From positions 5,886,160 through 5,950,159 of the forward strand of contig NC_088298.1 in NCBI RefSeq assembly GCF_032854445.1: a DNA stretch of 64,000 bases, read 5' to 3'. Below the pieces are notes generated by a model that saw only the letters and a list, made by a program, of their open reading frames with translations, did not search any database and had not been told where the DNA came from. The stretch comes from Liolophura sinensis. Taxonomy: Eukaryota; Mollusca; Polyplacophora; Chitonida; Chitonidae. Each line of letters starts with the position of its first letter. The stretch's first letter is position 1. Positions 27,299-39,902 of this stretch are shown piece after piece. Position numbers and translations under genes: made by a program.

Positions 27299-29920
27299 AC
27301 ACACTTCTTCCACACAGTGTATTTCTACATGTACATATACCCTAATTCTTCAACCTTCAATTACTGCACACACTTCTTCCACATAGTGTATTTCTACATG
27401 TACATATACCCTAATTCTTCAACCTTTTCAATTACTGCACACACTTCTTCCACATAGTGTGTTTCTATATGTCCATATACCCTAATTCTTCAACCTTTTC
27501 AATTACTGCACACACTTCTTCCACAGTGTATTTCTATAGGTACATATACCCTAATTCTTCAACCTTTTCAATTACTGCACACACTTCTTCCACATAACGT
27601 ATTTCTATAGGTACATATACCCTAATTCTTCAACCTTTTCAATTACTGCATACACTTCTTCCACATAGCATATTTCTATAGGTACATATACAGTAATTCT
27701 TCAACCTTTTCAATTACTGCACACACTTCTTCCACATAGCGTATTTCTATAGGTACATATACCCTAATTCTTCATCCTTTTCAATTACTGCACACACTTC
27801 TTCCACATAGTGTATTTCTATAGGTACATATACCCTAATTCTTCAACCTTTTCAATTACTGCACACACTTCTTCCACATAGTGTATTTCTATAGGTACAT
27901 ATACCCTAATTCTTCAACCTTTTCAATTACTGCACACACTTCTTCCACATAGTGTACTTCTATAGGTACATATACCCTAATTCTTCAACCTTTTCAATTA
28001 CTGCACACACTTCTTCCACATAGTGTATTTCTATAGGTACATATACCCTAATTCTTCAACCTTTTCAATTACTGCACACACTTCTTCCACATAGCGTATT
28101 TCTATAGGTACATATACCCTAATTCTTCAACCTTTTCAATTACTGCACACACTTCTTCCACATAGTGTATTTCTATAGGTACATATAACCTAATTCTTCA
28201 ACCTTTTCAATTACTGCACACACTTCTTCCACATAGTGTATTTCTATAGGTACATATAACCTAATTCTTCAACCTTTTCAATCACTGCACACACTTCTTC
28301 CACATAGTGTATTTCTATAGGTACATATACCCTAATTCTTCAACCTTTTCAATTACTGCACACACTTCTTCCACATAGTGTATTTCTATAGGTACATATA
28401 CCCTAATTCTTCATCCTTTTCAATTACTGCACACACTTCTTCCACATAGTGTATTTCTATAGGTACATATACCCTAATTCTTCAACCTTTTCAATTACTG
28501 CACACACTTCTTCCACATAGTGTATTTCTATAGGTACATATACCCTAATTCTTCAACCTTTTCAATTACTGCACACACTTCTTCCACATAGTGTATTTCT
28601 ATAGGTACATATACCCTAATTCTTCATCCTTTTCAATTACTGCACACACTTCTTCCACATAGTGTATTTCTATAGGTACATATACCCTAATTCTTCAACC
28701 TTTTCAATTACTGCACACACTTCTTCCACATAGTGTACTTCTATAGGTACATATACCCTAATTCTTCAACCTTTTCAATTACTGCACACACTTCTTCCAC
28801 ATAGTGTATTTCTATAGGTACATATACCCTAATTCTTCAACCTTTTCAATTACTGCACACACTTCTTCCACATAGTGTATTTCTATAGGTACATATACCC
28901 TAATTCTTCAACCTTTTCAATTACTGCACACACTTCTTCCACATAGTGTATTTCTATAGGTACATATAACCTAATTCTTCAACCTTTTCAATTACTGCAC
29001 ACACTTCTTCCACATAGCGTATTTCTATAGGTACATATACCCTAATTCTTCAACCTTTTCAATTACTGCACACACTTCTTCCACATAGCGTATTTCTATA
29101 GGTACATATAACCTAATTCTTCAACCTTTTCAATTACTGCACACACTTCTTCCACATAGTGTATTTCTATAGGTACATATAACCTAATTCTTCAACCTTT
29201 TCAATTACTGCACACACTTCTTCCACAGTGTATTTCTATAGGTACATATACCCTAATTCTTCAACCTTTTCAATTACTGCACACACTTCTTCCACATAGC
29301 GTATTTCTATAGGTACATATACCCTAATTCTTCAACCTTTTCAATTACTGCATACACTTCTTCCACATAGCGTATTTCTATAGGTACATATACCCTAATT
29401 CTTCAACCTTTTCAATTACTGCACACACTTCTTCCACATAGCGTATTTCTATAGGTACATATACCCTAATTCTTCATCCTTTTCAATTACTGCACACACT
29501 TCTTCCACATAGTGTATTTCTATAGGTACATATACCCTAATTCTTCAACCTTTTCAATTACTGCACACACTTCTTCCACATAGTGTATTTCTATAGGTAC
29601 ATATACCCTAATTCTTCAACCTTTTCAATTACTGCACACACTTCTTCCACATAGTGTACTTCTATAGGTACATATACCCTAATTCTTCAACCTTTTCAAT
29701 TACTGCACACACTTCTTCCACATAGTGTATTTCTATAGGTACATATACCCTAATTCTTCAACCTTTTCAATTACTGCACACACTTCTTCCACATAGTGTA
29801 TTTCTACATGTACATATACCCTAATTCTTCAACCTTTTCAATTACTGCACACACTTCTTCCACATAGTGTATTTCTATAGGTACATATAACCTAATTCTT
29901 CAACCTTTTCAATTACTGCA
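27299..29920. repeat. 71-bp satellite, about 37 copies
   Basis: The unit runs ACACACTTCTTCCACATAGT, GTATTTCTATAGGTACATAT, ACCCTAATTCTTCAACCTTT, TCAATTACTGC. The first two units have the variant CTACATGTACATA, which recurs once near the far end (about 29810). Variants such as TAGCG for TAGTG and TAACC for TACCC are distributed in blocks. The sequence just beyond the last unit matches the dispersed element at 31240-31400. Confidence 0.97.
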
Positions 29921-30125
29921 ACCAATATTTTAACACATTCTGAGAAAACTACGGGTCACAGATAATCTGCACCGTTCTATTAAGCTGGCATCTGAAGCGA
30001 CACAAAAAAAATCATTTGGGGCGTCATTTTCACACTAACTGTATGCATAAATTCCACTGAAAAGAGTGTGATAGAGGCCGAAACAGTTGAAGATTTACGG
30101 TACGCGAAAATTCACTTAGAATACA
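29920..30125 (+). repeat. Family D element adjoining the 71-bp satellite
   Basis: Blocks such as ACATTCTGAGAAAACTACGG, AAGCTGGCATCTGAAGCGAC and ATGCATAAATTCCACTG match 31260-31400 and 31600-31625. The satellite unit occupies the position of the element's own TAATTCTCCAACCTTTTCAA segment. Confidence 0.65.
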
Positions 30126-30569
30126 GTAATTCACCCTACATTTCATTCAATTTTCTTTAATAAAAAAAAACAATACATGTAAATGTATTCCATTACTTAC
30201 ACACACAAGATATACTGTAATTCTAAACAAGAACAAAGCTTGCCCAACAACAGGAATTTTCATGTGCATGCAATGAATTGAATGGTTATTTAGAAACTGG
30301 TATATCATATATGCATTCAACAGAAGTTCACCTATACCCAGGCCGTTAGTTTTACAGTTGGAGATTGAAAATGAAAGATTATGGGCAGCTTTTTGTTGCC
30401 TGCTATGGTTATATTATTATCGAATTTTCATTATTTTTTGGAGTACAAGGCACCCGTGGAAAAGTAACCACTACCAGCTACAGTACCTGACATACAATTA
30501 AGTCATCGTTTTAAAATTGAGTTTTGGGTAAATTAGACAGCTACATGTACTATAATTATTTGCAAGGTG

Positions 30570-30775
30570 TTTATTCAAGCATATTCTGAAGGCTGTTAAT
30601 CTGTGTAGACCAACAAAATCATATTTTTGGTGAAGACCTGAAATTAGCCAATTCAACCAATGTAGTTTATCTCCAAAATCAAATCAAAAATGTATAATGC
30701 ATAAATTGCACTGAGAGTTCCTCTTTCATATGTCAAATTGTTGAGGAATGAGGGCACCTGCTCAGCAGTAACAGA
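30570..30775 (-). repeat. Family D element, inverted copy
   Basis: On the minus strand the order is AATTTGACATATGAAAGAGG, TTTGATTTTGGAGATAAACT, TTCAGGTCTTCACCAAAAAT. The blocks match 60425-60650 and 31400-31560. Confidence 0.65.
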
Positions 30776-30967
30776 CTACAGGTAGCGTGGACACCCCTAC
30801 AGGTAAATTTGCATGTGCACATATCCTTGTTTCTGTAACCGTTTTAACATTATCATAAACAGTGTATGTAATAAACACATTATGGTTAGGACATGTGTAC
30901 CACTGTATTGGTTCCAATATTACTGGTGGTATTTCTACTTAACTGCCTACACAATTCAATACAGTAC

Positions 30968-31108
30968 GTAATTATTTATTTGATTGGTGTTTTACACCGT
31001 ACTCAAGAATATTTCACTTATATGACGGCGGCCAGCATTATGGGAGGAGGAGCCCGGGCAGAGAATGGGGGGAAACCCACGAGCGGGTTGCTAGCAGACC
31101 TCAAAACA
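30968..31108 (-). mobile_element. Family A SINE, 3' half
   Basis: On the minus strand, GGTCTGCTAGCAACCCGCTC leads through TGGCCGCCGTCATATAAGTG to ATTCTTGAGTACGGTGTAAA and AAATAAAT. The head is missing. Confidence 0.85.
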
Positions 31109-31199
31109 GTGTTGCCTTTCATATATATAAATACATGAATACTGGCCTGTTATTTTCCTGTATAGTGTAATATAGGTACACAAACTAACACAGACTGAC

Positions 31200-31640
31200 A
31201 GACTGATTGGTCACGATTAAGTACTAATCCACACCTACACTAATTCTCCAACCTTTTCAATATTTTGAAATATTCTGAGAGAACTATGGCTGTAGTAGAG
31301 AAATAATTTCCACAGTTTTATAAAGCTTGCATCTTTAGTGACACAAACAAATCATTTTTAGCATCGTTTTCATAACAGTTGTACCCTAATGGCACAACCT
31401 TTTCGCATATCAAAGAGCAACTTTCAGTGCAATTTATGCACATTTTTGTTTAATTTTTGAGACAAAACTACATTGGTTGAATTGGCCAGTTTCAGAGCTT
31501 CACAAAAAGTGTAATTTTATCAGTTAACACTGAAGAATACCTTCAGAACATGCTTGAATAAGCACCTGGCAAACAGGCCAAAAGCTGGAAGAATGACAGT
31601 ATGCATACATTCCACTGCAAAAAAGTGCTCTAGTGCTTGA
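31200..31640 (+). repeat. Family D element, longest copy
   Basis: It begins near CACTAATTCTCCAACCTTT and continues through TTCTGAGAGAACTATGGC, CTTTCAGTGCAATTTATGC, GAGACAAAACTACATTGG, AGTGTAATTTTATCAGTTAA and TTGAATAAGCACCTGGC. It looks like two overlapping versions of the same unit in tandem. No reading frame is seen. Confidence 0.6.
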
Positions 31641-32149
31641 GAAGGTTGGAGATTTTATACAGTGTATAGACTGAGAATGCCATAAACATGTACAGTACAG
31701 AGAAAACATAACAGTACAATGACATAAGAGCATTCATACACCCCACAATGCAAGACCTGTGCATTTGTAACAGGCCTACAGTGTGACCACATGTGCAAAG
31801 TGCAGTCCACAGATAAAGTAACAGTACAGAGAAATACACAGTATCTCACGTCTGCCAAATATGGGTATAAATACAGTAAGAGACAAACAACAACGATGAT
31901 AATGTGGATCTTCAACCCACAGCTACTGTGGGTCATCCAGGCTAAGCTAGCCTTCAAGATGTGGCCATGTGACAGAGAGGTCAGGCCTGAGCAGTGTTTA
32001 TCACTGCATGGCTGGTGTACAGGGTTTGTGCTTATAGCAGGAGTGAAGGGTTGTGCCTGGCTAGCTGCACGGCCGCCATTTTGTTTTGTCTGCTCTGGCT
32101 ATAGCATATATAGAGAAGTGCCCCCAGCCTAGGAAAACTAGACAATTCT

Positions 32150-34010
32150 GTCTCTTTGAACGCGGACATCTTTGCTGAGCAGCTGGCTACAAGCTGGCTT
32201 GATTGATTGTGCATTGAGTGTACTGTTGTATGCTTGCATACGGCAGAATTTCACACAAACTGTTCATTGTGAGAGGCCTGGTTTGTTGGTTAATTAGCTT
32301 TCCATGTATATCATCACAGACATACTATGTACCTTTCACTGACATCATGCTTCAAATTTAACAAAGGTATAACCCAGGCTCTCAAGAAAAAAATAAAAAA
32401 CAAGACAACACAGAAAAAAGGGTGCTTCAATCTAAATTATTTATCCACTTCCTTGATTAAAAGAGAAAAACTGAACACTGCACAGTAATGAAATTCAGGC
32501 ATCACCAGGTGAAATTGAATTCAAGAGACAAAAATCAGCCTGAAACCACATCATATGTAACAAACTCATTTCTTGCCATCGATTCCATTATGATGTTATG
32601 TGTTACAAATTTGAAGATGTCACTGACCTGTTTTATTTTTGTTGTGATTCCCGCACAGAGGCTGCTGGCTTGTATAGGGGATTGGAACTATCGCCTTGAA
32701 AAACAGAAACGAAATACATTTACAAATTTCTGAAGAAAACATGTCTGTTTCAAATATCAAATGACAGGTCAGAGATAATGTATTTTACATGTGATGCTTA
32801 CTATGTACTTTTTTTAAATATCAGGACAAAAATACAATTACCTAAAACTGCAAGAAACTGAAAACATAGATTAATAACATAAATATCATTTCTCTTGTAC
32901 ATTAATCAGCCCATAATATCATGCACAGTTTAATAAAAATAATAATAATAATTTTTTTCATTTTTTATTTTAATAATTAATGGCTCGGATCAGAGAGGGC
33001 AATATTATTATCACATGCTGTCTGATGTTATCATCTGACTGTGGACTTTACCAGCACTCACATGCATGTGCTAGGATTTAAGTTTATGATACAAACCAGC
33101 CATCAATGTAAAGCAAATTTTGATCAATTGAAAATGTACAATCTATACATTAACATTAATGATGAAACAGGGCTGTAAAGTGGAAAAATATCAAGTGGTC
33201 AAAAGATTGGTTCACAAGAAAATTAATACCGAAATAAAATATGCTTAGTATCATCATTTGTCTTTTTTCTTTGAGTCATGGCTACTATTTTTTTTTCTTT
33301 AAATATTTAATGGTTGCTATATTTTCATTGGACCACAATTAACATTTTTCAACTTGAGTTTGTATTGTTGCATTCACAACATTTTAACACTAACAGGGTG
33401 TGTAATTTTCTTATCCTTTATTATTGAGACCGCTAAACAAATGCCTGCTGTTACACGCTGTGCTTAAAAACCACTGTCAAATACGCTCATAATGACATCT
33501 TTCAAATAATCTGAAATCATGTACAGTAGTTTGTTCAGAGTCAGCGCTATTGGCACATATCATGCTTCAGAAAACTATTCCTAAATGATTCAAACAAACC
33601 TTCCTTATTTTAAATTGGGACAATTAAGAAAATATATGTTTTAATTCATGATCAAATAATGTCAGGTAAAGTGTTTATGCAGACCAAACTAGATGTGACA
33701 TCAACAGAAAAGATTGAGCAATACAGGTACCCCAGTGTAATTCAACGATAAGGGTAAATTTCAACTACCTGACAAAAAAGGGGCATGGTGGCAAGAAAAT
33801 TAACATCAAATAATTGCACATAGTGTAAATTTACCACTTGTAGTGTGAATATTCAATATTCAAATGAATATTCATAAAAGTGCAGAAACTGTTGATTGAA
33901 AGACAATAAAGACATTAAAAATTTCCACTGATTCAAAATTTCCACATCTCCAATTCAAAGATCTTTTGAATCAGGAAAACTACATCAGTATTGTTGTAAA
34001 ACAAACGAGG
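32150..34010. other. AT-rich intergenic or intronic stretch without recognised genes
   Basis: I see only AT-rich sequence with short homopolymer and AAT microsatellite runs (about 32935-32990). No frame shows codon-like conservation, no splice-site pair is convincing, and no long repeat is apparent. Confidence 0.5.
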
Positions 34011-34240
34011 CATTCAAAGAATACCTGTAGTTGGCCTGATCGAGCAGTTCCTGTGATAGGTTATGTGATAGGTTCAAACATGGACCTCTACACCCAAAAA
34101 CGAAACTAAAGTAGCATGATTCACGCTGTCACACACACACAATACAAAACTAGATGTGGCATTCCACTTCTGACATCAACAGAAATGACTGAGCAACACC
34201 GGCACCCCTGTGTGATTCAACATTGAGTACGGCATTAATT
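33650..34240. repeat. Local duplicated segments (33.65, 34.02, 34.15 and 35.87 kb)
   Basis: A block with AACTAGATGTGACATCAACA, TTGAGCAATACAGGTACCCC (33690-33740) recurs at about 34150-34225 as ACTAGATGTGGCATT and TGACATCAACAGAAATGAC. A block with CCTGATCGAGCAGTT (34035) recurs at 35900 as CCTGATTGAGCAGTT, each followed by GGACCTCTACACC or GACCTCTAAACC. These are probably old local duplications or fragments of a dispersed element. Confidence 0.5.
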
Positions 34241-34390
34241 TATATATTTATTTGATCGGTGTTCTACGTCGTACTCGAGAACATTTCACTTATCCTATGG
34301 AGACCATCATTATGGTGGGAGATAACAAAGGGAAACCCTCGACCATCTGCAGGTTGCTGGCAGACCTTCCCAGGTACAGCTGGAGGAGTA
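34239..34390 (-). mobile_element. Family A SINE, 3' half
   Basis: On the minus strand, GGTCTGCCAGCAACCTGCAG leads through ATGATGGTCTCCATAGGATA to TTCTCGAGTACGACGTAGAA and AAATAAATATA. The head is absent. Confidence 0.8.
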
Positions 34391-35254
34391 TGGCATTGAG
34401 CAACGATCAAATAAATTCATACGTCAGTAAATCATTTTTTAGATTTTAATAATACAGAATTAACTTCTTGTAACGTCACACTACTGACTAGCGTGCATTG
34501 CTTCACCCAGACTTTTAGGCAATGACAGAAGCGAATTAGATGATAAATTTGTTTGTTTGTTCGATCATGGTTTACAGTCACTTTTAATATTATTTCAGTC
34601 ATATTACGATACCAACCAGAGCTGATATACTTATATAGTATACTGCCTCAATGCAACACCATGCTGAAGACACCCTGCCCTGTCTCATTAGACTCACTGG
34701 CCGACTTCCGGTTGAAAACTGTGGAAGCTCGCCGTTGGTCGAAGTTGTGACATCACAACTGGTTTTGAAATGTCCATTTTTCAAAAACATATTCTGGTCT
34801 ATTTTGAGCCCTGATTCCAGATCTGATTTTATTTTTAGCCTCTGTAACTTTTTAAGTCAAAAACACTAAAATTTAGTCGCGTAATTTCAAGGACATGTAA
34901 CTCGAGAACTATGGGAGCAATAAAAGTGAACCTAACACTAAATTGTAGCCCAAGACATGCTCTTTCTGTTACGTGTGAAGGAATTTGACCTACAACTAAC
35001 TGTTTTCTCGCCAGAAGGGTTTAAATGACACCACCATGTTTTTTTTCTTCACAAATACATTTCTATCCTATTGATTTAACATTGAGTTAGATGGCATCTG
35101 GGCAGATATATAATCTGTCGAATTGCTTGAATCTCCTGCACTGTCAATGACTTCACAAAGGCGTGCGTTTGGATATAGTTCAGTTGTCTCACATTTGACA
35201 GCGTACTATGATAGCTACGAGACAAACGATCTGGACCATGGCTGAAACTGCTTT

Positions 35255-35385
35255 GTAGTTCTAGTTATTTTGATTTTTTATTCATGCCATATTCAAGTAC
35301 ATTTCACTTAAATATGTAACGGTAGCAGCCAGCATAAATATGGAGGAAGGAAAACTAGCTGAGCCTGGGGGATAGCCCACAATGT
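35255..35385 (-). mobile_element. Family A SINE, strongly degraded
   Basis: The plus strand shows TTCATGCCATATTCAAGTAC, TTTCACTTAAATATG and GTAGCAGCCAGCATAAATAT in the order of an inverted family A 3' half. Several positions are mutated. Confidence 0.55.
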
Positions 35386-36794
35386 ATATATCTTTCCATC
35401 CTCTTTTCAAATGTTGAACTAAGCAAGTTGTTCAGGTCGTTCAAAACTGTTTTAAAACTTAGATTTAACTGTAAGCCAAGTCTTCAATTTTGTACTTAAT
35501 CAAAAAATAATTGCATAACAGTCTATTAAATATGAACTAAATCTTCTGCTCTTGTACTTTGATCTTGGACAACTGCACTGGCTGCTGAAATTGGCTTAAG
35601 TCTTAAATATGCACCCGACTTAATACCAGTATTAGCTAACACACTCGGCTCAGGGCCTTAAATTTCATCAAAACTTCTTGACTGCGCTAAACTTGAGTAG
35701 CAAATTAAAATAGCTATACATTTCACTTTTAAATCCTACTGATTTTGCTTACTGAATGACACGAGAAAACCATGTTAGATGTTGTGTTTACATAAACTCA
35801 TTCAGTTTGCATATGCCAGCATCATATATACGATGGTCTAAAGAAATAGTATGGTTTAACCAAATAAAACAAAGCATTCAGAAAATACTGGAACAGATCA
35901 CCTGATTGAGCAGTTTGTAAAACTACATAATGTTCAAGTCATGTGATACATTCAAATATTGACCTCTAAACCAAAAAAATAAAAAAAAAATGACACTGTC
36001 ATACACAGATATTATCCTGTAATTATACAGTACTAAGATCTTGTCATTAAATCAACAAGAAAGACCACAATTATCACACTGCCACAAAAAGCAGCAATAA
36101 AAAAATCAAAGCGTCAGTGATGATATTGCTGCGAACAAATATTACACCCTGAGGACCCAACCTTCACGAGTCAATAGTCACAACTATCACTGTTTATCAT
36201 AGGCATAAGGATTGCAGAGCAGTGACTTCATATGTTATGGGTTGGGAATCACTGTGGTGGTAAAAAGACACTGTGGGGGGAGTTCACAAATTTACAACAG
36301 GGGTCTCTGATATACTAATCTCGAACTGCATTTGGCAGTCCATGCATTATGGGAGGCCACTGCAACCCTGTGAACTGCTGAGCAAAATGTTGAGCTATGC
36401 AGTAAAAGATCTTGGTCTTTGATATGCAATGCCCGCTACTGATGATTGGCTATCTGTGTACTATGGGTGGCCACTGCAACCCCATGATTGGCCAAAAACT
36501 TTAACCAAACTGCAAACCTCACTGGCCAGCAACAGCATCTGATCCCCCTTCTCATAATACCTCTCCTTACTTCCTAAGACGAGCTAAAAATGTATTTAAA
36601 ATGCTGACATCTCCAGTTTCTTCCATCACCTACACGTACTAAATGTTGGGGTCCTATAAATCTATTTGACAAGAAAATCCGCTATTAGCAGATATGACTT
36701 CCCAGACTGACAAATAGATACCAGTGAAAAATACTGGCTCCAGTGAAACAGAGAAGACATAAACCAGCCACAAAGCACTGGCTCCCATGATATT

Positions 36795-37012
36795 ATTTCA
36801 TTTCTTTAATGGGTGTTTTATGCTGCACTCAAGAATATTTCATTTTTACCAGCAATATGGCAGGAGGAAACCAGGCAGAGCAGGTTGGTGACAGTTCTTC
36901 CCAAGTATGAGCAGAGAGGAAGCCAGCATGAGCTGGACTTGAACTCACAGCCACCGCATTGGTGAAAGGCTCCTTGGTGATGGCACCACAGTGGTATGCT
37001 AACCACAGTCCA
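36795..37012 (-). mobile_element. Family A SINE with tRNA-derived head
   Basis: On the minus strand, a head remnant (GGTTAGCATACCACTGTGGT) leads to GAGTTCAAGTCCAGCTCATG, a shortened centre, and the tail ATTCTTGAGTGCAGCATAAA. It is nearly full length but diverged. Confidence 0.75.
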
Positions 37013-37948
37013 GTCTATACGTGCAGTGAATGATTTTCATAAATGCACACAGCACTATACCATGAAAAAATGCTTTCCATTATGAAAGCTAGATGCAGCT
37101 AGCTGCAGTATATTGTGGTTGTTCCTGTCTGGATGGTTAGTTAGGTTGGTTGAAAAGTCAGGAAAGTGGGGCAAGCTGGTGTTGCGCTGGTGTTAGGCTT
37201 GGCAAAATTTTGTTTGGCCAAAGATGGCCCCAAACAAATGTCAGAGCGCTCTCCTTTTAAAAAGTTGATGCAGTTGCATGTGGCAATTTGTCACAGCTTT
37301 TGAAACAAAATTTACTCACCAAATACATGTACTTCTAATGCATGGGTTGAAGTTCGCAGACACTTATGTTGCTTGTAAACCTTTTCATCTGTCGATTTAT
37401 CACAAGCACTATGGTTATTTCTTGGGATTTCTTAGGATTCCTTGGCAATGCTCAAAGACACCCATTGTTCTGACAGCCTTGACATACTTGACAAGGGCAG
37501 GTAACTGCATCAGGTTTTTATATGGAGCGTGCTCTGACATTGGTTTTCGGGGCATCCTTGGCCTAACGTTATTTTTACTGGCACGTCACTTGTTTACTAT
37601 TAGGACTGTACTCAAAAACTGAGTATACAAAAGCCATTTTCATACACAGTGCAATCTTTTCAATTAGTAATGAGACAAGGTTTGATGTATTTTGTTGTGT
37701 TAAGTATTAAAGTCACACAAAGATAAAAAAAAATAATAACAAGAAAATGAAGTAAACTGTGAAAACCTCACAATATTACTTTCCTTTCACCATGCAGACA
37801 GAGAGTCTACTTGGCAGTGGTTTGTTAACAAGCTAAAATGTGAAACACATTTCTGCACTAAAAAAAATAACAGTGTGGCAGTAGATACCCTAAAGAATTT
37901 GTCTCACAGCAGTTAAAATCTACGAATGCATTTAACAAAAGAACTTAC

Positions 37949-38057
37949 CTTGTAGAGAAAATTTACAGTGCAGATCAGAATGCCAAGTCTCCCACATGTA
38001 TGGTACTATGGCATCTTTAAATCTGTTCAGTTTGCATCCTGTTGGTGAACAACCTAG
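37949..38057 (-). other. Candidate exon on the minus strand, possibly 5' SETD2
   Basis: The acceptor TTATTTTGCAG|CTAGG and the donor CTACAAG|GTAAGTTC frame a 109-bp segment. It is open in one frame with 36 residues (starting LGCSPTGCKLNRFK, with IVPYMWETWHSD further on). I do not recognise the peptide. Joined to the SETD2 exon at 21599 it would hit TAA at once, so there it would be 5'UTR. It could instead belong to an unseen minus-strand transcript. Both splice sites are strong, but there is no other support. Confidence 0.35.
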
Positions 38058-38373
38058 CTGCAAAATAAATCAACTTTAATTTTAAAGTGACATTGTCACC
38101 CAGATATTAAGTATTTTTGCGTTATTACAGAATGACATGAGCATTGGATATTTTTCTTAAGTAAAAGTGACAAGTTTTTCATTAATCCTACCTCCAGCAT
38201 TGCACAATAAGTGAATGTTTAAAAATAATAAAAAAAAATGAAAACTTAAAATTTTGCCAGAATATTTAAATGAGGTGCTGTCAATTCATTTGAAATGAAG
38301 CATGCGCACAGCGCTTGGTAAACTTCATGTGTAAACAAACATAGCTGATTACACAAGTAAAAGAAGAACTTAC

Positions 38374-38500
38374 AGCTCGATCGTGACAAGATCGGCCAAA
38401 AGGAGGCGTTAAAAAGAGCTCAACAGGTTGACAAGCAAATCTAGAGTTGTAATTGGTGGTCAGTTTAAACGGTGGAGAACAATGAAGAAAGATAAGGGTC
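38374..38500 (-). other. Candidate noncoding first exon on the minus strand
   Basis: A donor GAGCT|GTAAGTTC ends at 38374, about 315 bases upstream of the candidate exon at 37949-38057. The upstream sequence includes a pyrimidine-rich CTTTCTTCATTGTTCTCC. The start is unknown and the given end is arbitrary. Confidence 0.2.
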
Positions 38501-38779
38501 TCACGTAGCTCGAAGATGTCGAAAAACTACTGTAGTAGGTGCAAATGTTGTTGTTGTTGTGAGAAGAGGATGTTAAACTTCGAAGAGACACATGTTTCTG
38601 ACTCTTAGTTTAATGAGAAGATTATTCAAAACCTTTTCTAAATGCTGTTTAAGCTGCTGTACTATGCATGTATCTATGTGTATCAATATTCAAAATTATC
38701 CGAGTTTGTCAACTGATTGAAAGTAGGTATCATAGGAACTTCTGTACACTATGCATACGCTTCACACCCTTCCGGCTAA

Positions 38780-38895
38780 ATATTAATGAGGTAAAATGGC
38801 CAGTTCTCTTTATGTTGAATTCAAATAACGACAGAACTTTATTAATGAGGCAAAATGGCCAGTTCTCTATATGCTGAATTCCAATAATGGCTGGA
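38780..38895. repeat. Short tandem duplication
   Basis: TTAATGAGGTAAAATGGCCA at about 38783 recurs about 58 bp later as TTAATGAGGCAAAATGGCCA. Each is followed by GTTCTCT and a TGCTGAATTC-like end. Confidence 0.7.
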
Positions 38896-39391
38896 CTTCT
38901 CCAGACTCGAACAAACTACACACTCAATGAATATGTTTTATTTCAATGTGAGTGATTTAGTTTATGAACGAACTTTATAACTTCGTTTAAACGTCCCACT
39001 CATAACTGGTTGACAAATCAAATTTTGGGACACAATGTCACTGTATTAACAGTTCAATTTGACAAGCTTTACTTAGCTGAACTGTACACAGGAGCATGAC
39101 TACACAACACCATTGCGGAGGAGAGTGCTTTGCAAAGAGAGCTCAGAAAATCCAAGCAAAACTATTATTGTTGGGTAAACTCCTTATCCCACTGTTGCAA
39201 AACTTTTGTCAATGGTCTCCAAGAAGGGTAATTTCTGGGCGTTCTCAGAATGCCACAGAGCCGTGTGTTTCGTTAAATCCGTGTAAGGCTCCAAGCCACG
39301 GACATTTGCCATGCTTCTCCCCACTGGTCCAGCCGGCAGAGCGCTTGGCGTTGTTTATGTTTTGAGATCGTCTCTTTTCACCTTTACTCAC

Positions 39392-39735
39392 TCAAACGTT
39401 CCAGTTGTCGCCGTCTTCTGTCTTCTTCTCCTTAATTTCAGAGATCTTCTTTAAACCACCCGTTCACGTTCGACATTTTTAGCATTCGTCAGAACAAATT
39501 TAGCTTTCCAACAACATTTGCTTCTTGCTGGGCTTTCCCCCGAACCATCTCGCGACCCAAACAGCCTCGTTCTCGCGTTGACAAAAAGTAGGTCATGTTT
39601 TACTTTTTCAAATTCAGTCAAATTTCTCGTACATTTATTGCCAAATGTATTTTCAAGAAATTGTCGAGACACGTTACCTTTGTTTTTTGTTTTAATTTTT
39701 TTTTAGGAAATGCGTAAATGTCTAAAAATAATTAC
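39392..39735 (-). other. Candidate divergent first exon opposite EIF1
   Basis: The CpG-rich sequence left of the EIF1 promoter ends on the minus strand with a donor-like TTTGA|GTGAGTAAAGG at 39392. If the CRE cluster drives both directions, this could be the noncoding first exon of SETD2, which needs an upstream 5' exon. No coding frame is convincing. It competes with the candidates at 37.95-38.5 kb. Confidence 0.25.
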
Positions 39736-39755
39736 TGACGTCATTGGTGACGTCA
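39736..39755. promoter_or_regulatory. CRE / inverted CCAAT / CRE cluster upstream of EIF1
   Basis: Two perfect TGACGTCA palindromes (39736-39743 and 39748-39755) lie 12 bases apart, start to start. ATTGG, the inverted CCAAT, is between them. The cluster is about 150 bases before the EIF1 start codon. CREB/ATF and NF-Y sites near the start of transcription are typical of housekeeping promoters. Confidence 0.75.
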
Positions 39756-39902
39756 CTGCTTGGTTCCCATATCTTCCTGCTTGATTCAGCTTTGTCGCAG
39801 TATTAGGCGTAGCCGATTTCAATCCGTGTACTTCTCAGCATCCGCCGCGTCTTCACCAACTATTTAACCACACTTTTCGGGAAGTTTTCTCCTGACTGCT
39901 AT

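Noticed and set aside
27299-29920. CRISPR-like array
   Set aside because: Units are contiguous with no variable spacers, and the genome is eukaryotic; it is a satellite.
32070-32130. YY1-type GCCGCCATTTTG with a TATATAGA nearby, as a SETD2 minus-strand promoter
   Set aside because: No convincing donor follows on the minus strand, and the sequence has no CpG enrichment.
37278-37622. Plus-strand frame of 114 codons
   Set aside because: No recognisable motif, no splice or promoter context, and AT-rich codon use; treated as chance.
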